Of a stretch of 50,784 nt of DNA, positions 8,470 through 16,954 are shown one piece after another. The stretch spans positions 1 through 50,784 of the forward strand of contig JAIPJP010000006.1 in NCBI GenBank assembly GCA_021734105.1. The letters are read 5' to 3'. A program made the position numbers and the translations under genes. Source of the stretch: Candidatus Woesearchaeota archaeon. GTDB taxonomy: Archaea > Nanobdellota > Nanobdellia > Woesearchaeales > SKGA01. Below the pieces are notes generated by a model. That model did no database searches. It worked only from the letters and a program-made list of their open reading frames with translations, and was not told the origin of the DNA. The first letter of the stretch is position 1, and each line of letters starts with the position of its first letter.

Positions 8470-9522
8470 TTAAAATGGTCGTAACAACCGTCCATCAACT
8501 TTGAAAAGCGGCTCTTTAAAGACTTGATCCAAATGAATAGGTGCACGCACATCTCCACCAAACCAAGCATTACTTCCTATTGCTAAGTGTGCTGTTCCCG
8601 CTGCTTTTTCATCGACAATTGTTGAGCCAATAATAGATGCTTCTGGATTAAGACCAATGCCTAATTCCCCTATTTTGCGAATACCCATTGTACTTTTTGC
8701 CATACGATGGGCTTGGGCTAAACTTTCTTGCAAGAGCCTACTTTCAGTTGTCGCATTCCAAGAAACAATCTCGCCTTTATGTATCTTGCAAATAACTGGT
8801 CGTTGTACAAGATGCGTTCTTTTTGTTGTGCGCATACTACCATCAATAACAAATGTGCCCGTGACTGATTTTGTATCTGGCGCAATATATGTTTCAGCAG
8901 GTATAGCATTTCCTCCTGTTCCTGGTTGGGTATAACGTCCCGAAGCAACAATTGCTTTATGATCTGCAATACCTAAAACAATATCAGTTCCTGCCGGAGT
9001 GAATACCTGTAGTTCACTTCCATTATCAAGTGTTTTTTTGACTTTCTCAGCTTTTCGTTCAAGTAGCCTTGTATCTGCTTGGAGTGGTCGAAGAATTCCT
9101 TGAAGTTTACTATTATCAACCATGCCCAGACTTGCTGTTGAAATAAAGCGATGACCTTTTTCTTTGCAATAGTTTCGAAAAGAACTTCCTAAAAAGGCCA
9201 TTTGACCCATTCTATTAGAAACGTTTATGACAATGGCGCTTTGGGAAGGTAGTTTTTTGAGTTGTTTAAGCATGATTAAATCTGCTGGTTCTCCTCGAGA
9301 TTTTGTTGTTTGATACACCGTGCTATGAGTAATTCCTAAATTATTTGCAGCAACACTATAGGCATGGGTAAGTGCTGGTGCAAGCATGTTTTGTGGACTA
9401 ACGCCTTTATCACCAATAATAAGCAGTTCTTCATTAGTAACCCCCAGATTATTCGTTATAACATGTTCAAATAAAGATATGGGCATTTTTGATTGAAATT
9501 TTGCCAGATTAATGGAGAACAT
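8470..9522 (-). CDS. M29-family (thermophilic aminopeptidase type) metallopeptidase
   Basis: 350 residues. M29 aminopeptidases remove N-terminal residues from peptides using two metal ions. The C-terminal half carries the family pattern: GNAIPAETYIAP, then GELGIGLNPEA (acidic metal ligand), VDEKAAGTAHLAIGSN (His ligand) and APIHLDQ (His/Asp ligands), ending in VDGRLLRPF. The N-terminal half is the Rossmann-like domain of the family, with VINVSNRMGQMAF in it. It probably works in cytoplasmic peptide turnover, which suits an organism that depends on imported or recycled amino acids (inference). A TATA box at about 9547-9556 fits a leaderless ATG at 9522. Confidence 0.88.
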   Translation of the reverse strand: MFSINLAKFQSKMPISLFEHVITNNLGVTNEELLIIGDKGVSPQNMLAPALTHAYSVAANNLGITHSTVYQTTKSRGEPADLIMLKQLKKLPSQSAIVINVSNRMGQMAFLGSSFRNYCKEKGHRFISTASLGMVDNSKLQGILRPLQADTRLLERKAEKVKKTLDNGSELQVFTPAGTDIVLGIADHKAIVASGRYTQPGTGGNAIPAETYIAPDTKSVTGTFVIDGSMRTTKRTHLVQRPVICKIHKGEIVSWNATTESRLLQESLAQAHRMAKSTMGIRKIGELGIGLNPEASIIGSTIVDEKAAGTAHLAIGSNAWFGGDVRAPIHLDQVFKEPLFKVDGRLLRPF

Positions 9523-9839
9523 ACATATATTTTTTATAATAACTCTTTTTAAACATTAGGATTAAACTAGACTAAAATAGAATTATAGCCCGAAGTCAAG
9601 GATACGTTTACCATTAAAACAGCGTCGTAATTTGCTTCCTGTCTACTACTTTCCATCTACTACTTCAGGTCTACGTCCTGTCCGCTAGTTCCTAATTAAT
9701 TATTCGCTGATTTGCTGATTCTTAGTTGCTGTTTAGGGAACCAGAGCAAAAAAACCTTTGCAGTAGATAAAAACACTTCCTTTGGAAGCATCAGCTATAC
9801 CCAGAAACATTTATAAAGAAGAACGCGTAAAAAGAAAGT
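9523..9839. other. Divergent intergenic region with promoter pair and repeated segment
   Basis: This 317-nt gap between two divergent genes has no convincing ORF. It holds the minus-strand TATA box of the aminopeptidase (about 9547-9556), the element E2 (9746-9773), a small hairpin CTTCC-TTT-GGAAG (9776-9788) and the plus-strand TATA box ATTTATAAAG (about 9809-9818). From about 9655 to 9775 it can be aligned loosely with 23360-23478 upstream of grpE, which suggests a shared regulatory or RNA element. Confidence 0.5.
9746..9773 (+). repeat. Upstream repeated element, copy E2
   Basis: GCAAAAAAACCTTTGCAGTA followed by an A-rich stretch. It matches E1 (3470) with one substitution in the core and lies about 50 nt upstream of the TATA box of the secreted-protein gene at 9840. 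Confidence 0.5.
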
Positions 9840-10724
9840 ATGAAAAGCAAGTTATTGCTAATAACAATGTGCATTATACTTTTTAGTGCAAGTTCTGCTC
9901 TCGCGCTTGTGGGCTCTTGTAACAATCAAAATAACTTTGAGACGCTCGTTTGCGGCGGAACTCCTAATAGCGTGAGTGGTTTTGGCGCAGTAGAAATCTG
10001 CGGCAATTGTTATCCTTGTGGGCAGGCCGACGGCATATGCCCTGAAGACTTCTATTCTACAGTTACACAAATGCAAGGTAATTGCAGACTTTGCCCCGAT
10101 CCTGATTGTCCAGCGACAATTAAAGGATATGTGTTTGAAAAAGGCATAGAAGTGCCAAATGCAGAAATTATTACTACATACAACGGCCAAGGAGCAATTG
10201 AAGAAGTAGATAAAATTAATAAGACGAATACAAGCGGACAGTACACAGGCAGCATTCCGGCTGGCAAGCATAAGATGTTCATCCAATTTGGTTCATTTAA
10301 AAGTCCCACACAAATTGTGGAAATTAATCGCGGGGAAAATAAAGAAATAAATTTCACCATTAATAGAGGTTCTTGTAACGCTGATTGTACCATTGGAAGC
10401 ACAGGCCTTTGTAGTGCTAATTGCAATAATCAAGAAGGATGTGTATTTCCCGAAAATACAACCATTGATAGTTCATTAACATCTGAATTCATTGCAAGCA
10501 AATGCGATAGTTTAGAAGGTGGAACAAGTATTCTTAATCTAGGTGAGTTTAATAATGAAGTTCACCGAATAACTTGTTGCACAGGACCATATCAAAAAAC
10601 AACAGTAATTAAAGCACAAGTCGGCGCATCAATTAAATCAAAAATAAAAAGTTCTTCTGGCTGGAATACACCTGTTATCCTTTCTGATGAACCACTCATT
10701 CTAAAAGTTTTATTTGGAAAATAA
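9840..10724 (+). CDS. Secreted Cys-rich protein with carboxypeptidase-regulatory-like domain
   Basis: 294 residues. A Sec signal peptide (MKSKLLLITMCIILFSASSA, cleavage near residue 23) marks export. The mature protein begins with a Cys-rich segment (CGNCYPCG, CRLCPDPDCP), followed by a beta-sandwich segment of carboxypeptidase-regulatory/CNA-B type at about 97-178 (ATIKGYVFEKGIEVPNAEI, TSGQYTGSIPAGKHKMFIQF). A second Cys-rich part (CNADCTIGSTGLCSANC, ITCCTG) follows. Paired cysteines suggest disulfide stabilisation outside the cell. No C-terminal anchor is seen. A TATA box at 9809-9818 gives a leaderless or near-leaderless start. Precise role unknown; surface adhesion or envelope structure is plausible. 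Confidence 0.75.
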   Translation: MKSKLLLITMCIILFSASSALALVGSCNNQNNFETLVCGGTPNSVSGFGAVEICGNCYPCGQADGICPEDFYSTVTQMQGNCRLCPDPDCPATIKGYVFEKGIEVPNAEIITTYNGQGAIEEVDKINKTNTSGQYTGSIPAGKHKMFIQFGSFKSPTQIVEINRGENKEINFTINRGSCNADCTIGSTGLCSANCNNQEGCVFPENTTIDSSLTSEFIASKCDSLEGGTSILNLGEFNNEVHRITCCTGPYQKTTVIKAQVGASIKSKIKSSSGWNTPVILSDEPLILKVLFGK

Positions 10725-10949
10725 AGTACATATACATTTCTCTAGGCTACAAAGCAGTATCCTCTTGCTAAGAATTACAAAGTAATTTTTTAGGACCATA
10801 TAAAGAGTTTTGCTCGAAAAAATAATTGTTCATCCTGAAGAGTTTAGCTATCTAAGGAACAGATAAAATACAATAAATAATGCTTTCTACAATAAAATAC
10901 CGCAGCATTTTTTAAATAACTATAAAAATAATCACTCTTTTCTAGAAGC

Positions 10950-11288
10950 ATGAACAAAAAAATTCCTATAAAGAAAATTATTGCAGAAAAGAATCCTACT
11001 GAATGGATTATGGATAAAAAAGGCTATTTTCTTATCGATCCACGACCAAAAGAAGGTATTATTTATGCTCACCATTATACTAAAGAAAAAAAATATGATA
11101 TTTCCATTGAAGGTAAAGACGCTGAAAGCATATATTATACTATTCTTCGAGAAGCATTAGTAAGTACACTCATGCATGCAGCTTATTTAGGCAGTGAACT
11201 CCAAAAAGCTGAACAATTTATTCTGAGCAATCAAGGAACCTACGTGCAAGATAAGCCCATTCAATTTCCCGATAACAATGAAAAGTAA
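10950..11288 (+). CDS. DUF4346-like protein
   Basis: 112 residues. The pattern DKKGYFLIDPRPKEGIIYAHHY, then IEGKDAESIYYTILRE, HAAYLGSELQKAE and a final YVQDKP resembles the small DUF4346 family, which occurs in archaea and cyanobacteria and has no settled function. The HAAYLG..L.KAE helix is the clearest match. The next gene (U32 family) overlaps its last 11 nt, so the two are translated from one transcript and may work together. A TATA box (CTATAAAAATAA, about 10920-10931) lies some 25 nt before the ATG. The family name comes from memory of the motif pattern and should be checked. Confidence 0.65.
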   Translation: MNKKIPIKKIIAEKNPTEWIMDKKGYFLIDPRPKEGIIYAHHYTKEKKYDISIEGKDAESIYYTILREALVSTLMHAAYLGSELQKAEQFILSNQGTYVQDKPIQFPDNNEK

Positions 11289-12528
11289 ACAGACGCCTGA
11301 ACTGCTCATGCCAGCGGGCGATTTAGAAAAGGCAAAGTTTGCATTTGCTTTTGGTGCAGATGCCGTTTATGCAGGCGTACCACTCTTCTCGCTACGTACT
11401 AAAGAAAATAAGTTCAATATTGATGAAATCAAAGAAATTATTGACTATGCTCACAATCTGAACAAAAAAGTATATGTGACAACTAATATTTATCCTCATA
11501 ACGAAAAATTAGAACCGTTTTTTGCAGCAATTAAAGAATTAGTAAAACTTGGTCCTGACGCATTCATTGTAAGTGACCCTGGAGTTATCCATCACTTTAG
11601 AACAACGTATCCACAGGTCTATTTACATCTCTCAGTCCAACAAAATAATGTGAATTGGGCAAGTGCGCAGTTTTGGGGCAGTCAAGGCATCAAAAGAATA
11701 ATCCTAGCAAGAGAACTAACGCTTGATGAAATAAAAACTATTGTAGAGAAAAATCCTGACATGGAATTTGAAGCGTTTGTGCATGGCGAGATGTGTATTG
11801 CATATAGCGGAAGATGTCTGCTTTCTAATTACTTAACAGGTCGTGATGCTAATCAAGGTGCGTGCGCGCAGTCTTGTCGTTGGCAATATAAAGTGCTTGA
11901 AGAAAATCTTCGTCCAGGCGAATATCATGACGCGTATGAGGATGAGAACGGCACATACATCATGAATTCTAAAGATTTGTGCGCAATAGAATATCTTAAG
12001 GAATTAGCTGATATCGACATATGTTCCTTTAAAGTTGCTGGGAGAAATAAAGGAGTTAATTATGTGGCAATTGTTGCAAAAACCTATCGCCAAGCAATTG
12101 ACAAGCTTGCTAAAGAAGAAACACCAGACTATGAATCACTCATCAAAGAGCTTGAGTCAGTGGGCAATCGTGGTTTTATTCCTGGTTTTCTAAAAGGTAG
12201 GCCAGAAGAACAAGGACAGCGATACGACAAGAACACCATGCTCCAAACCCATGTCTTTACCGGCATTCTTACAAACTATAACAAAGAAACAAAAGAAGCA
12301 ACCTTTCTTGCCAAAAACAAAACTGATGTTGGCGACACTATCCAAATCATAACACCCACGCAAACAATCACGCACACCATTACTGAGATGAAAAACAGCG
12401 AAGAACAACCAATAACATCCATCGCTCCTGGTGCAGGAAAGTTCACCATCACATTACAAGAAGACCAAAACATAGATAGCGATTTCTGCATCGCAAGAAG
12501 AGCAGGCAAGCAAAAAAGAAAAGAGTGA
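11278..12528 (+). CDS. U32 family protein (TrhP/YegQ-like, tRNA hydroxylation type)
   Basis: 416 residues. The N-terminal TIM-barrel part starts PELLMPAGDLEKAKFAFAFG, typical of the family. The U32 signature is complete: EAFVHGEMCIAYSGRCLLS followed by RDANQGACAQSCRW, giving four conserved cysteines. The C-terminal part (about 320-410) is a small beta domain. Bacterial members (TrhP, RlhA) take part in C-H hydroxylation of tRNA U34 or 23S rRNA together with prephenate; older annotations call them collagenase-like peptidases. Which RNA is the target here is unknown. The start overlaps the DUF4346-like gene by 11 nt. It is followed by a strong 12-bp hairpin at 12586-12613. Confidence 0.88.
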   Translation: MKSKQTPELLMPAGDLEKAKFAFAFGADAVYAGVPLFSLRTKENKFNIDEIKEIIDYAHNLNKKVYVTTNIYPHNEKLEPFFAAIKELVKLGPDAFIVSDPGVIHHFRTTYPQVYLHLSVQQNNVNWASAQFWGSQGIKRIILARELTLDEIKTIVEKNPDMEFEAFVHGEMCIAYSGRCLLSNYLTGRDANQGACAQSCRWQYKVLEENLRPGEYHDAYEDENGTYIMNSKDLCAIEYLKELADIDICSFKVAGRNKGVNYVAIVAKTYRQAIDKLAKEETPDYESLIKELESVGNRGFIPGFLKGRPEEQGQRYDKNTMLQTHVFTGILTNYNKETKEATFLAKNKTDVGDTIQIITPTQTITHTITEMKNSEEQPITSIAPGAGKFTITLQEDQNIDSDFCIARRAGKQKRKE

Positions 12529-12585
12529 GTAAGCGATACAAACATAGAAAAAAGTGCTGCCTTGCAGAAGAATTTAATTCAGCGC

Positions 12586-12613
12586 ATGTTATGTTTTGTT
12601 AAAAACATAACAT
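12586..12613. terminator. Perfect 12-bp hairpin after the U32 gene
   Basis: ATGTTATGTTTT pairs fully with AAAACATAACAT around the loop GTTA. It lies 58 nt after the U32 stop and 73 nt before mutY. The perfect stem suggests a terminator, an RNA-processing site or an operator. No U-run follows directly, so classical intrinsic termination is uncertain. Confidence 0.5.
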
Positions 12614-12685
12614 CTCAGTGATGAATGATAAGACGTTCGATGCCGCGCATCGGACAGCACTGCGCAGCACGACAAAAAAGAAAAA

Positions 12686-13501
12686 ATGAAATCTCCAACA
12701 CCTGCTCAAATCAAATCCTTTCAAAAAAAAATTCTCATATTCTACAAAGAAGAAGGTCGTCATGATTTGCCGTGGCGCCATACTACTGACCGCTACAAAA
12801 TAATGGTTTCAGAAATAATGCTCCAGCAAACACAAGTCTCCCGCGTCATCGAGAAATATAATAATTGGATAGAAGAATTTCCCACCCCCCAATCTTTAGC
12901 AAAGGCAACGCTCGCACAAGTTCTAAAGGCGTGGTCTGGTCTTGGCTATAATGCTCGAGGAAAGCGATTATGGGATGCTGCAAAAATCATTGTAGACCGA
13001 CACAAAGGAACGGTCCCAAAGAACTCAGAAACGCTGTTGAGCTTGCCCGGAATTGGCCCTTACACTGCTCGCTCCATTCTTATCTTCGCGGATAACGCGC
13101 CACTTGCAACTGTTGACACCAATATTAGACGTATTCTTATTCATGAATTTAATCTGCCAGAAACAACCAGTAACAAAGACTTATTCGAATTAGCCGAGCA
13201 ACTCCTTCCAGAAGGAAAATCTCGTGATTATCACAACGCCCTCATGGATTATGGCTCAATAAAATTGACAAGCAAAAAAAGCGGTATCAAACCTAAAACA
13301 ACACAAAGTAAATTTGCTGGTTCAAGAAGATTTTATCGAGGACAAATTATCAAATATCTCACAACAAACAAAACTATAACGCTTAAGCAAGCAAAAAAAT
13401 TGTTCCCTAATTGCAAACATGACTTACAAAGCATTTTCGATGAGCTTATTGCTGAAAAAATATTAGAAGTTAATACGCGCTCTTTTTTTATAAAGAACTA
13501 A
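12686..13501 (+). CDS. mutY: MutY-like adenine DNA glycosylase lacking the Fe-S cluster
   Basis: 271 residues. MutY removes adenine mispaired with 8-oxoguanine. The core is intact: LPWR near residue 29, SEIMLQQTQV with the catalytic Glu, WSGLGYNARG, the helix-hairpin-helix LPGIGPYTA, and TVDTNIRRI with the catalytic Asp. After NALMDYGS, where normal MutY has a Cys-rich [4Fe-4S] loop, the sequence is Lys/Ser-rich with no Cys (SKFAGSRRFYRGQII), so the cluster is absent. The NUDIX-like 8-oxoG domain is replaced by a short winged-helix-like tail. This resembles cluster-less MutY forms I recall from small-genome bacteria. No clear TATA box precedes it; a GC-rich patch with a 6-bp hairpin (12638-12652) does. 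Confidence 0.88.
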   Translation: MKSPTPAQIKSFQKKILIFYKEEGRHDLPWRHTTDRYKIMVSEIMLQQTQVSRVIEKYNNWIEEFPTPQSLAKATLAQVLKAWSGLGYNARGKRLWDAAKIIVDRHKGTVPKNSETLLSLPGIGPYTARSILIFADNAPLATVDTNIRRILIHEFNLPETTSNKDLFELAEQLLPEGKSRDYHNALMDYGSIKLTSKKSGIKPKTTQSKFAGSRRFYRGQIIKYLTTNKTITLKQAKKLFPNCKHDLQSIFDELIAEKILEVNTRSFFIKN

Positions 13502-13512
13502 AACATTTATAT
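13502..13512 (+). promoter_or_regulatory. TATA box of the nre gene
   Basis: ACATTTATATG, directly after the mutY stop, lies about 28 nt before the ATG at 13537. The position predicts a leaderless nre transcript independent of mutY. Confidence 0.55.
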
Positions 13513-13536
13513 GTTATTTCATCATCACAATAAATT

Positions 13537-14703
13537 ATGAAACTAGGAAAGAAAGGCGAACCTGAAAAAAGCATCCTTTTTAGCAGACCAGTTCCTAAGA
13601 AAGCATTCTCTGGAAAAACACCAAACATCCTCATTGGTAGTTATGGTTATCCTGAAGTGAATGTTGGCGCGCTTGTTGATGAAGAAAACAATACGACCAT
13701 TGATAATCCTAAATTTCTTGCTAAAACCAACCGCGATATTAATAATATTCTTACGCAACGTCAATCTCTTATTAATTCTCAGCTCAAAGTTCGCGTTAAA
13801 GATATCAAACACAAGTTTGCACAAACTTCGCAAGATATTGCAAAAAGCGCGCTTCCTGTTGACTCTGAAGTACAACTAGAAAAACCATTATCATTAAACG
13901 CATCATTTTATGATCAAGCGATGCCTCATGGTCCTAGTGCTCTTCTAAAAAAAATGGATCTCACGAGTAATCCTAAAATTCCTAAGCATATTGAAAGCGC
14001 AACGAGTGATAGTGATGTGAAAGCGCAAACAGTAATGGATGAGTTAGGTAAGAAAGGTTTTGATGAATATTATCTTACTCGTCTTCTGAGTACTGGAACC
14101 CTTGGGATCGATAGAAAAATTGTGCCGACCAAATGGGCTATTACTGCTGTTGATGATAATCTTGCAAAGGAACTACATAAACAAATTCTTGATTTTCCTG
14201 ATGCAAATTATGCGCTCCATACAGGTAATTATCTTGGTAATTATTATATTATCCTCATTATACCTGGAGATTGGAGTTTTGAACTTATTGAATACGTACA
14301 TAAAGGAACTATTTACAATCAAGGTAACGACATTATTGTTGGACAAGACCATGAGTTTGCGCAAGGAAGAAAAAAATATGCAGAGAATACGACGGGAGGG
14401 TATTATGCAGCGCGTCTCCCCATTCTACAATTTCTAAAAAAGCATCGTAAACAAGGACGAGTCATTATATTTCGCACTATTACTGAAGAATACACGGTGC
14501 CACTTGGCGTGTGGGTAGTTCGTGAAGGGGTACGAAATAGCCTTAACAAACCAGTCAATTCTGATGAGATAAGTGATAGCGAGTCACTTCTTCGCGCAGC
14601 AAAAAAAGAAGCAAAAAAACTTAATATCGCAGACCCCGACAAATTTATTAATCTTAGCATTGTCTTAAAAGAAGAACAAAAAAGTTTGAAGCGTTGGTTT
14701 TAG
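13537..14703 (+). CDS. Nre family DNA repair protein
   Basis: 388 residues. Nre proteins are archaeal, interact with PCNA and protect against DNA damage. Diagnostic segments are NILIGSYGYPEVNVGALV near residue 30, VPTKWAITAVDD near 195, and TGNYLGNYYIILIIPGDWSFE. The C-terminus, QKSLKRWF, is a canonical PCNA-interacting peptide (Q..L..WF). The N-terminal Cys zinc finger found in many NreA proteins is not present; the first residues are Lys/Gly/Glu-rich without Cys, so this is nearer to the finger-less form. It is placed after mutY, with NucS elsewhere in the window, giving three DNA-repair proteins, two of them with PIP boxes. Confidence 0.87.
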   Translation: MKLGKKGEPEKSILFSRPVPKKAFSGKTPNILIGSYGYPEVNVGALVDEENNTTIDNPKFLAKTNRDINNILTQRQSLINSQLKVRVKDIKHKFAQTSQDIAKSALPVDSEVQLEKPLSLNASFYDQAMPHGPSALLKKMDLTSNPKIPKHIESATSDSDVKAQTVMDELGKKGFDEYYLTRLLSTGTLGIDRKIVPTKWAITAVDDNLAKELHKQILDFPDANYALHTGNYLGNYYIILIIPGDWSFELIEYVHKGTIYNQGNDIIVGQDHEFAQGRKKYAENTTGGYYAARLPILQFLKKHRKQGRVIIFRTITEEYTVPLGVWVVREGVRNSLNKPVNSDEISDSESLLRAAKKEAKKLNIADPDKFINLSIVLKEEQKSLKRWF

Positions 14704-14953
14704 TAGTTAGGATAAGAGTTCAATAAAATAATTTTTATCTTAAATTCAAATCAAAGAATAATGCCAGAAAAAGATAGAAGACATCAAACTTTTTAATGCA
14801 AAAAATAGTTTTCTTACACTAAAAAAATCTTCCATGCCTCAAAAAAATGAGGGTGAACAATCTCGCGCTAGAATTAACATACAAAACAAATTCCCAATAG
14901 CATAAAAAATTTTATTCAAACAAAGAATTAAGGAGGAAACACTTTAAAAAAAA

Positions 14954-15625
14954 TTAAAACGCATCATCAAGTACTGGTGTTTGAAAAAGATTTACCAAAT
15001 TATCGCCGTCTCCATTTGAATCAGGAATTATTGACTCTACAAGCAATAAGGGTTTTTTAGTTACAAGTTCTCCTTTATGAGTATAATAATCTTGAGGAAG
15101 CGCATAACCTTGAATAGCAACATTTTTTGTTGGAAAACCATAACTAACCGCTTCTTCATACTCTTTACGATGAGAATCTAAATACAATGAATAAGAAAAT
15201 AATCCTTGAATAGACTGGCCCAACATATCTACAATCTCAAATTGCCTATGCGAATGTTTATATAAATTAACCACAACAGGTTGCGAAGGAATTTCTCGAA
15301 GAAATACATCATTAAGAAAAATGTATCGGGGATTAGTTACTTTTTCTAAATGAGCATATTTAAAACGAAAAACATCCGTAAGGGTTGCAATACAATGACT
15401 CAATGGTTGCGCTGAAAAATCTTGAGGTGTAAAACGACTATATTGAATAGCTAATAAATTAATATGATAAGGATTAGGTTCTGAAAGAAATGCATAGTTT
15501 GCTAAAATATCAGAAACATTATCAAGTAAAAAAGATTGCAACCTATGTGTTTTAAAAAGATGTGCTAGTTCAAACTCATTATCGTTAATAAGTGCAGCGA
15601 GTTGTTGCTGTGTAAATTCTTCCAT
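14954..15625 (-). CDS. Hypothetical protein
   Basis: 223 residues, family not recognised. The N-terminal half looks helical (MEEFTQQQLAALINDNEFELAHLFK...), and the second half has a mixed alpha/beta pattern with aromatic residues (YIFLNDVFLREIPSQPVVVNLYKHSHRQ; FSYSLYLDSHRKEYEE). There is no signal peptide, membrane span or clear catalytic motif. A TATA-like box (TTTTTTAAATG on this strand, about 15648-15656) supports the ATG at 15625 as a leaderless start. It probably acts in the cytoplasm; no function can be proposed. The flanking gaps (14704-14953 and 15626-15784) contain only A/T-rich DNA. Confidence 0.65.
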   Translation of the reverse strand: MEEFTQQQLAALINDNEFELAHLFKTHRLQSFLLDNVSDILANYAFLSEPNPYHINLLAIQYSRFTPQDFSAQPLSHCIATLTDVFRFKYAHLEKVTNPRYIFLNDVFLREIPSQPVVVNLYKHSHRQFEIVDMLGQSIQGLFSYSLYLDSHRKEYEEAVSYGFPTKNVAIQGYALPQDYYTHKGELVTKKPLLLVESIIPDSNGDGDNLVNLFQTPVLDDAF

Positions 15626-15784
15626 TAAAAACTTGACTCTTAACGCATTTAAAAAAATTTCTATTAAAAAAGTTTAATTATACTTAAAAACAACATAAAA
15701 AATTATTTCCAAAAGAAATCCTGGTAAAAAAACGTGTTCCAAAAGAAATAAAAAATAGTTACGCCTATAACACTTGTCAATTGT

Positions 15785-16894
15785 TTAATCTCGCCAAGTT
15801 ACATCAACATCATCTGTTCTTAAATAAGGATCGATTTTAGAATTTTCAACCTCTGTACACTGACCATTACCACCGACCCCCGAACGCAGTCCATCCGCAC
15901 CACTCCCCGAACCCTGACCCTCATCACCAACCACTGAACCCTGACCCCTTGTATGCTGCAATATCCCTTGCCAGGCTATCATTGCTGCATTATCCACATT
16001 AAATTCATTGGGCAAAACAAAGCATGTTGCTCCTCGCTCCGCACACATCAGGTGCGCCATTTCTTGGAGTCGAGTATTGCACGCAACACCGCCGCCTAAG
16101 AGCAATTCTTTTTTCTCTGTGTGCGCTAGTGCTCGTTCAGAAACTTCAAGAAGCATTGCAAACACAGTTTCTTGAATACTATAACATAAATCTTCAATAC
16201 GATGGTTTCCATCTTTAATAAGTTGCTTCAATTTTGTTTGAAGTCCTGCAAAATTTACATCCATGCCTTTCACTCCATAAGGAAGCGAAATAAAATTTTC
16301 TCCTTCGCTAGCTAACTTTTGAATTTTTGGTCCGCCAGGAAAACCTAAACCAAGTTCTCTTGCAATGGTATCTAAAAAGTTTCCAACACCAATATCTAAT
16401 GTTTCACCAAACACGCGATACTTCTTGCCCTCATATGCAATGACTTGTGTATTTGCCCCACTTGCATATAACAATACAGGGTCATCGCATCGTTGCTCAG
16501 AATCACTCTCGCCGTAAGGTTTTCCTTTCAGTCTACCAATTTCTAAGTGCGCAATGCAATGATTCACACCAATAAGTGGAATATGCAATTGCAATGCTAA
16601 GCTTCGGGCTACCGCCGCGCCAATACGAAGCGCGTGTCCGATGCCTGGACTTTGTGAAAATGAAATAAGACTCAGCTCAGAAAACGTAACGCCAGCCTTC
16701 TCAACTGCTTGTTTAATGATTTCATCGCAAATATCTGTATGATGGTCAGAAAGTTCAGCGGGAATGAGCCCGCCTTGTTCTGTAGTAAAGAGTTTTCGCT
16801 CATTAGAAAGCACTTCGCCATCAAACGTCACAACGCTCACACCGAACGTGTGAGCAGTACTTTCTATTCCTAAGCATAATTGTTTGTCAGGCAT
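15785..16894 (-). CDS. kae1: KEOPS subunit Kae1 (tRNA t6A synthesis) with a repeat insert
   Basis: 369 residues, about 35-40 longer than usual. Kae1 transfers the threonylcarbamoyl group to A37 of ANN-decoding tRNAs. The ASKHA-fold motifs are clear: LGIESTAHTFGVS at the N-terminus, HH in ELSDHHTDICDE, SQSPGIGHALRIG, the metal-site NHCIAHLEIG, LDIGVGNFLDTIARELGLGFPGGPKIQ and LLGGGVACN. Between GILQHT and KIDPYLRTDDVDVTWRD lies a Gly/Ser-rich insert of about 37 residues encoded by imperfect repeats (plus strand about 15842-15952). It is not fused to Bud32. A TATA-like box at 16916-16925 fits the ATG. Confidence 0.93.
   Translation of the reverse strand: MPDKQLCLGIESTAHTFGVSVVTFDGEVLSNERKLFTTEQGGLIPAELSDHHTDICDEIIKQAVEKAGVTFSELSLISFSQSPGIGHALRIGAAVARSLALQLHIPLIGVNHCIAHLEIGRLKGKPYGESDSEQRCDDPVLLYASGANTQVIAYEGKKYRVFGETLDIGVGNFLDTIARELGLGFPGGPKIQKLASEGENFISLPYGVKGMDVNFAGLQTKLKQLIKDGNHRIEDLCYSIQETVFAMLLEVSERALAHTEKKELLLGGGVACNTRLQEMAHLMCAERGATCFVLPNEFNVDNAAMIAWQGILQHTRGQGSVVGDEGQGSGSGADGLRSGVGGNGQCTEVENSKIDPYLRTDDVDVTWRD
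15842..15952. repeat. Imperfect GC-rich minisatellite inside kae1
   Basis: On the plus strand the words GAACCCTGACCC (15910 region and 15940 region) and CACC-ACYCC recur about every 27 nt, roughly three units. The stretch is much richer in G+C than its surroundings. It stays in frame in kae1 and encodes the Gly/Ser/Asp-rich insert. Confidence 0.6.
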
Positions 16895-16954
16895 AAAAAA
16901 AAGAGAAGAAAAGATTATTATAAATCTATTGAAATAAAAAAGTTGTTGAAATTA

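Noticed and set aside
12614-12660. C/D-box small RNA (GTGATGA near 12618)
   Set aside because: A box C-like word is present, but no matching D box (CTGA) lies at a proper distance.
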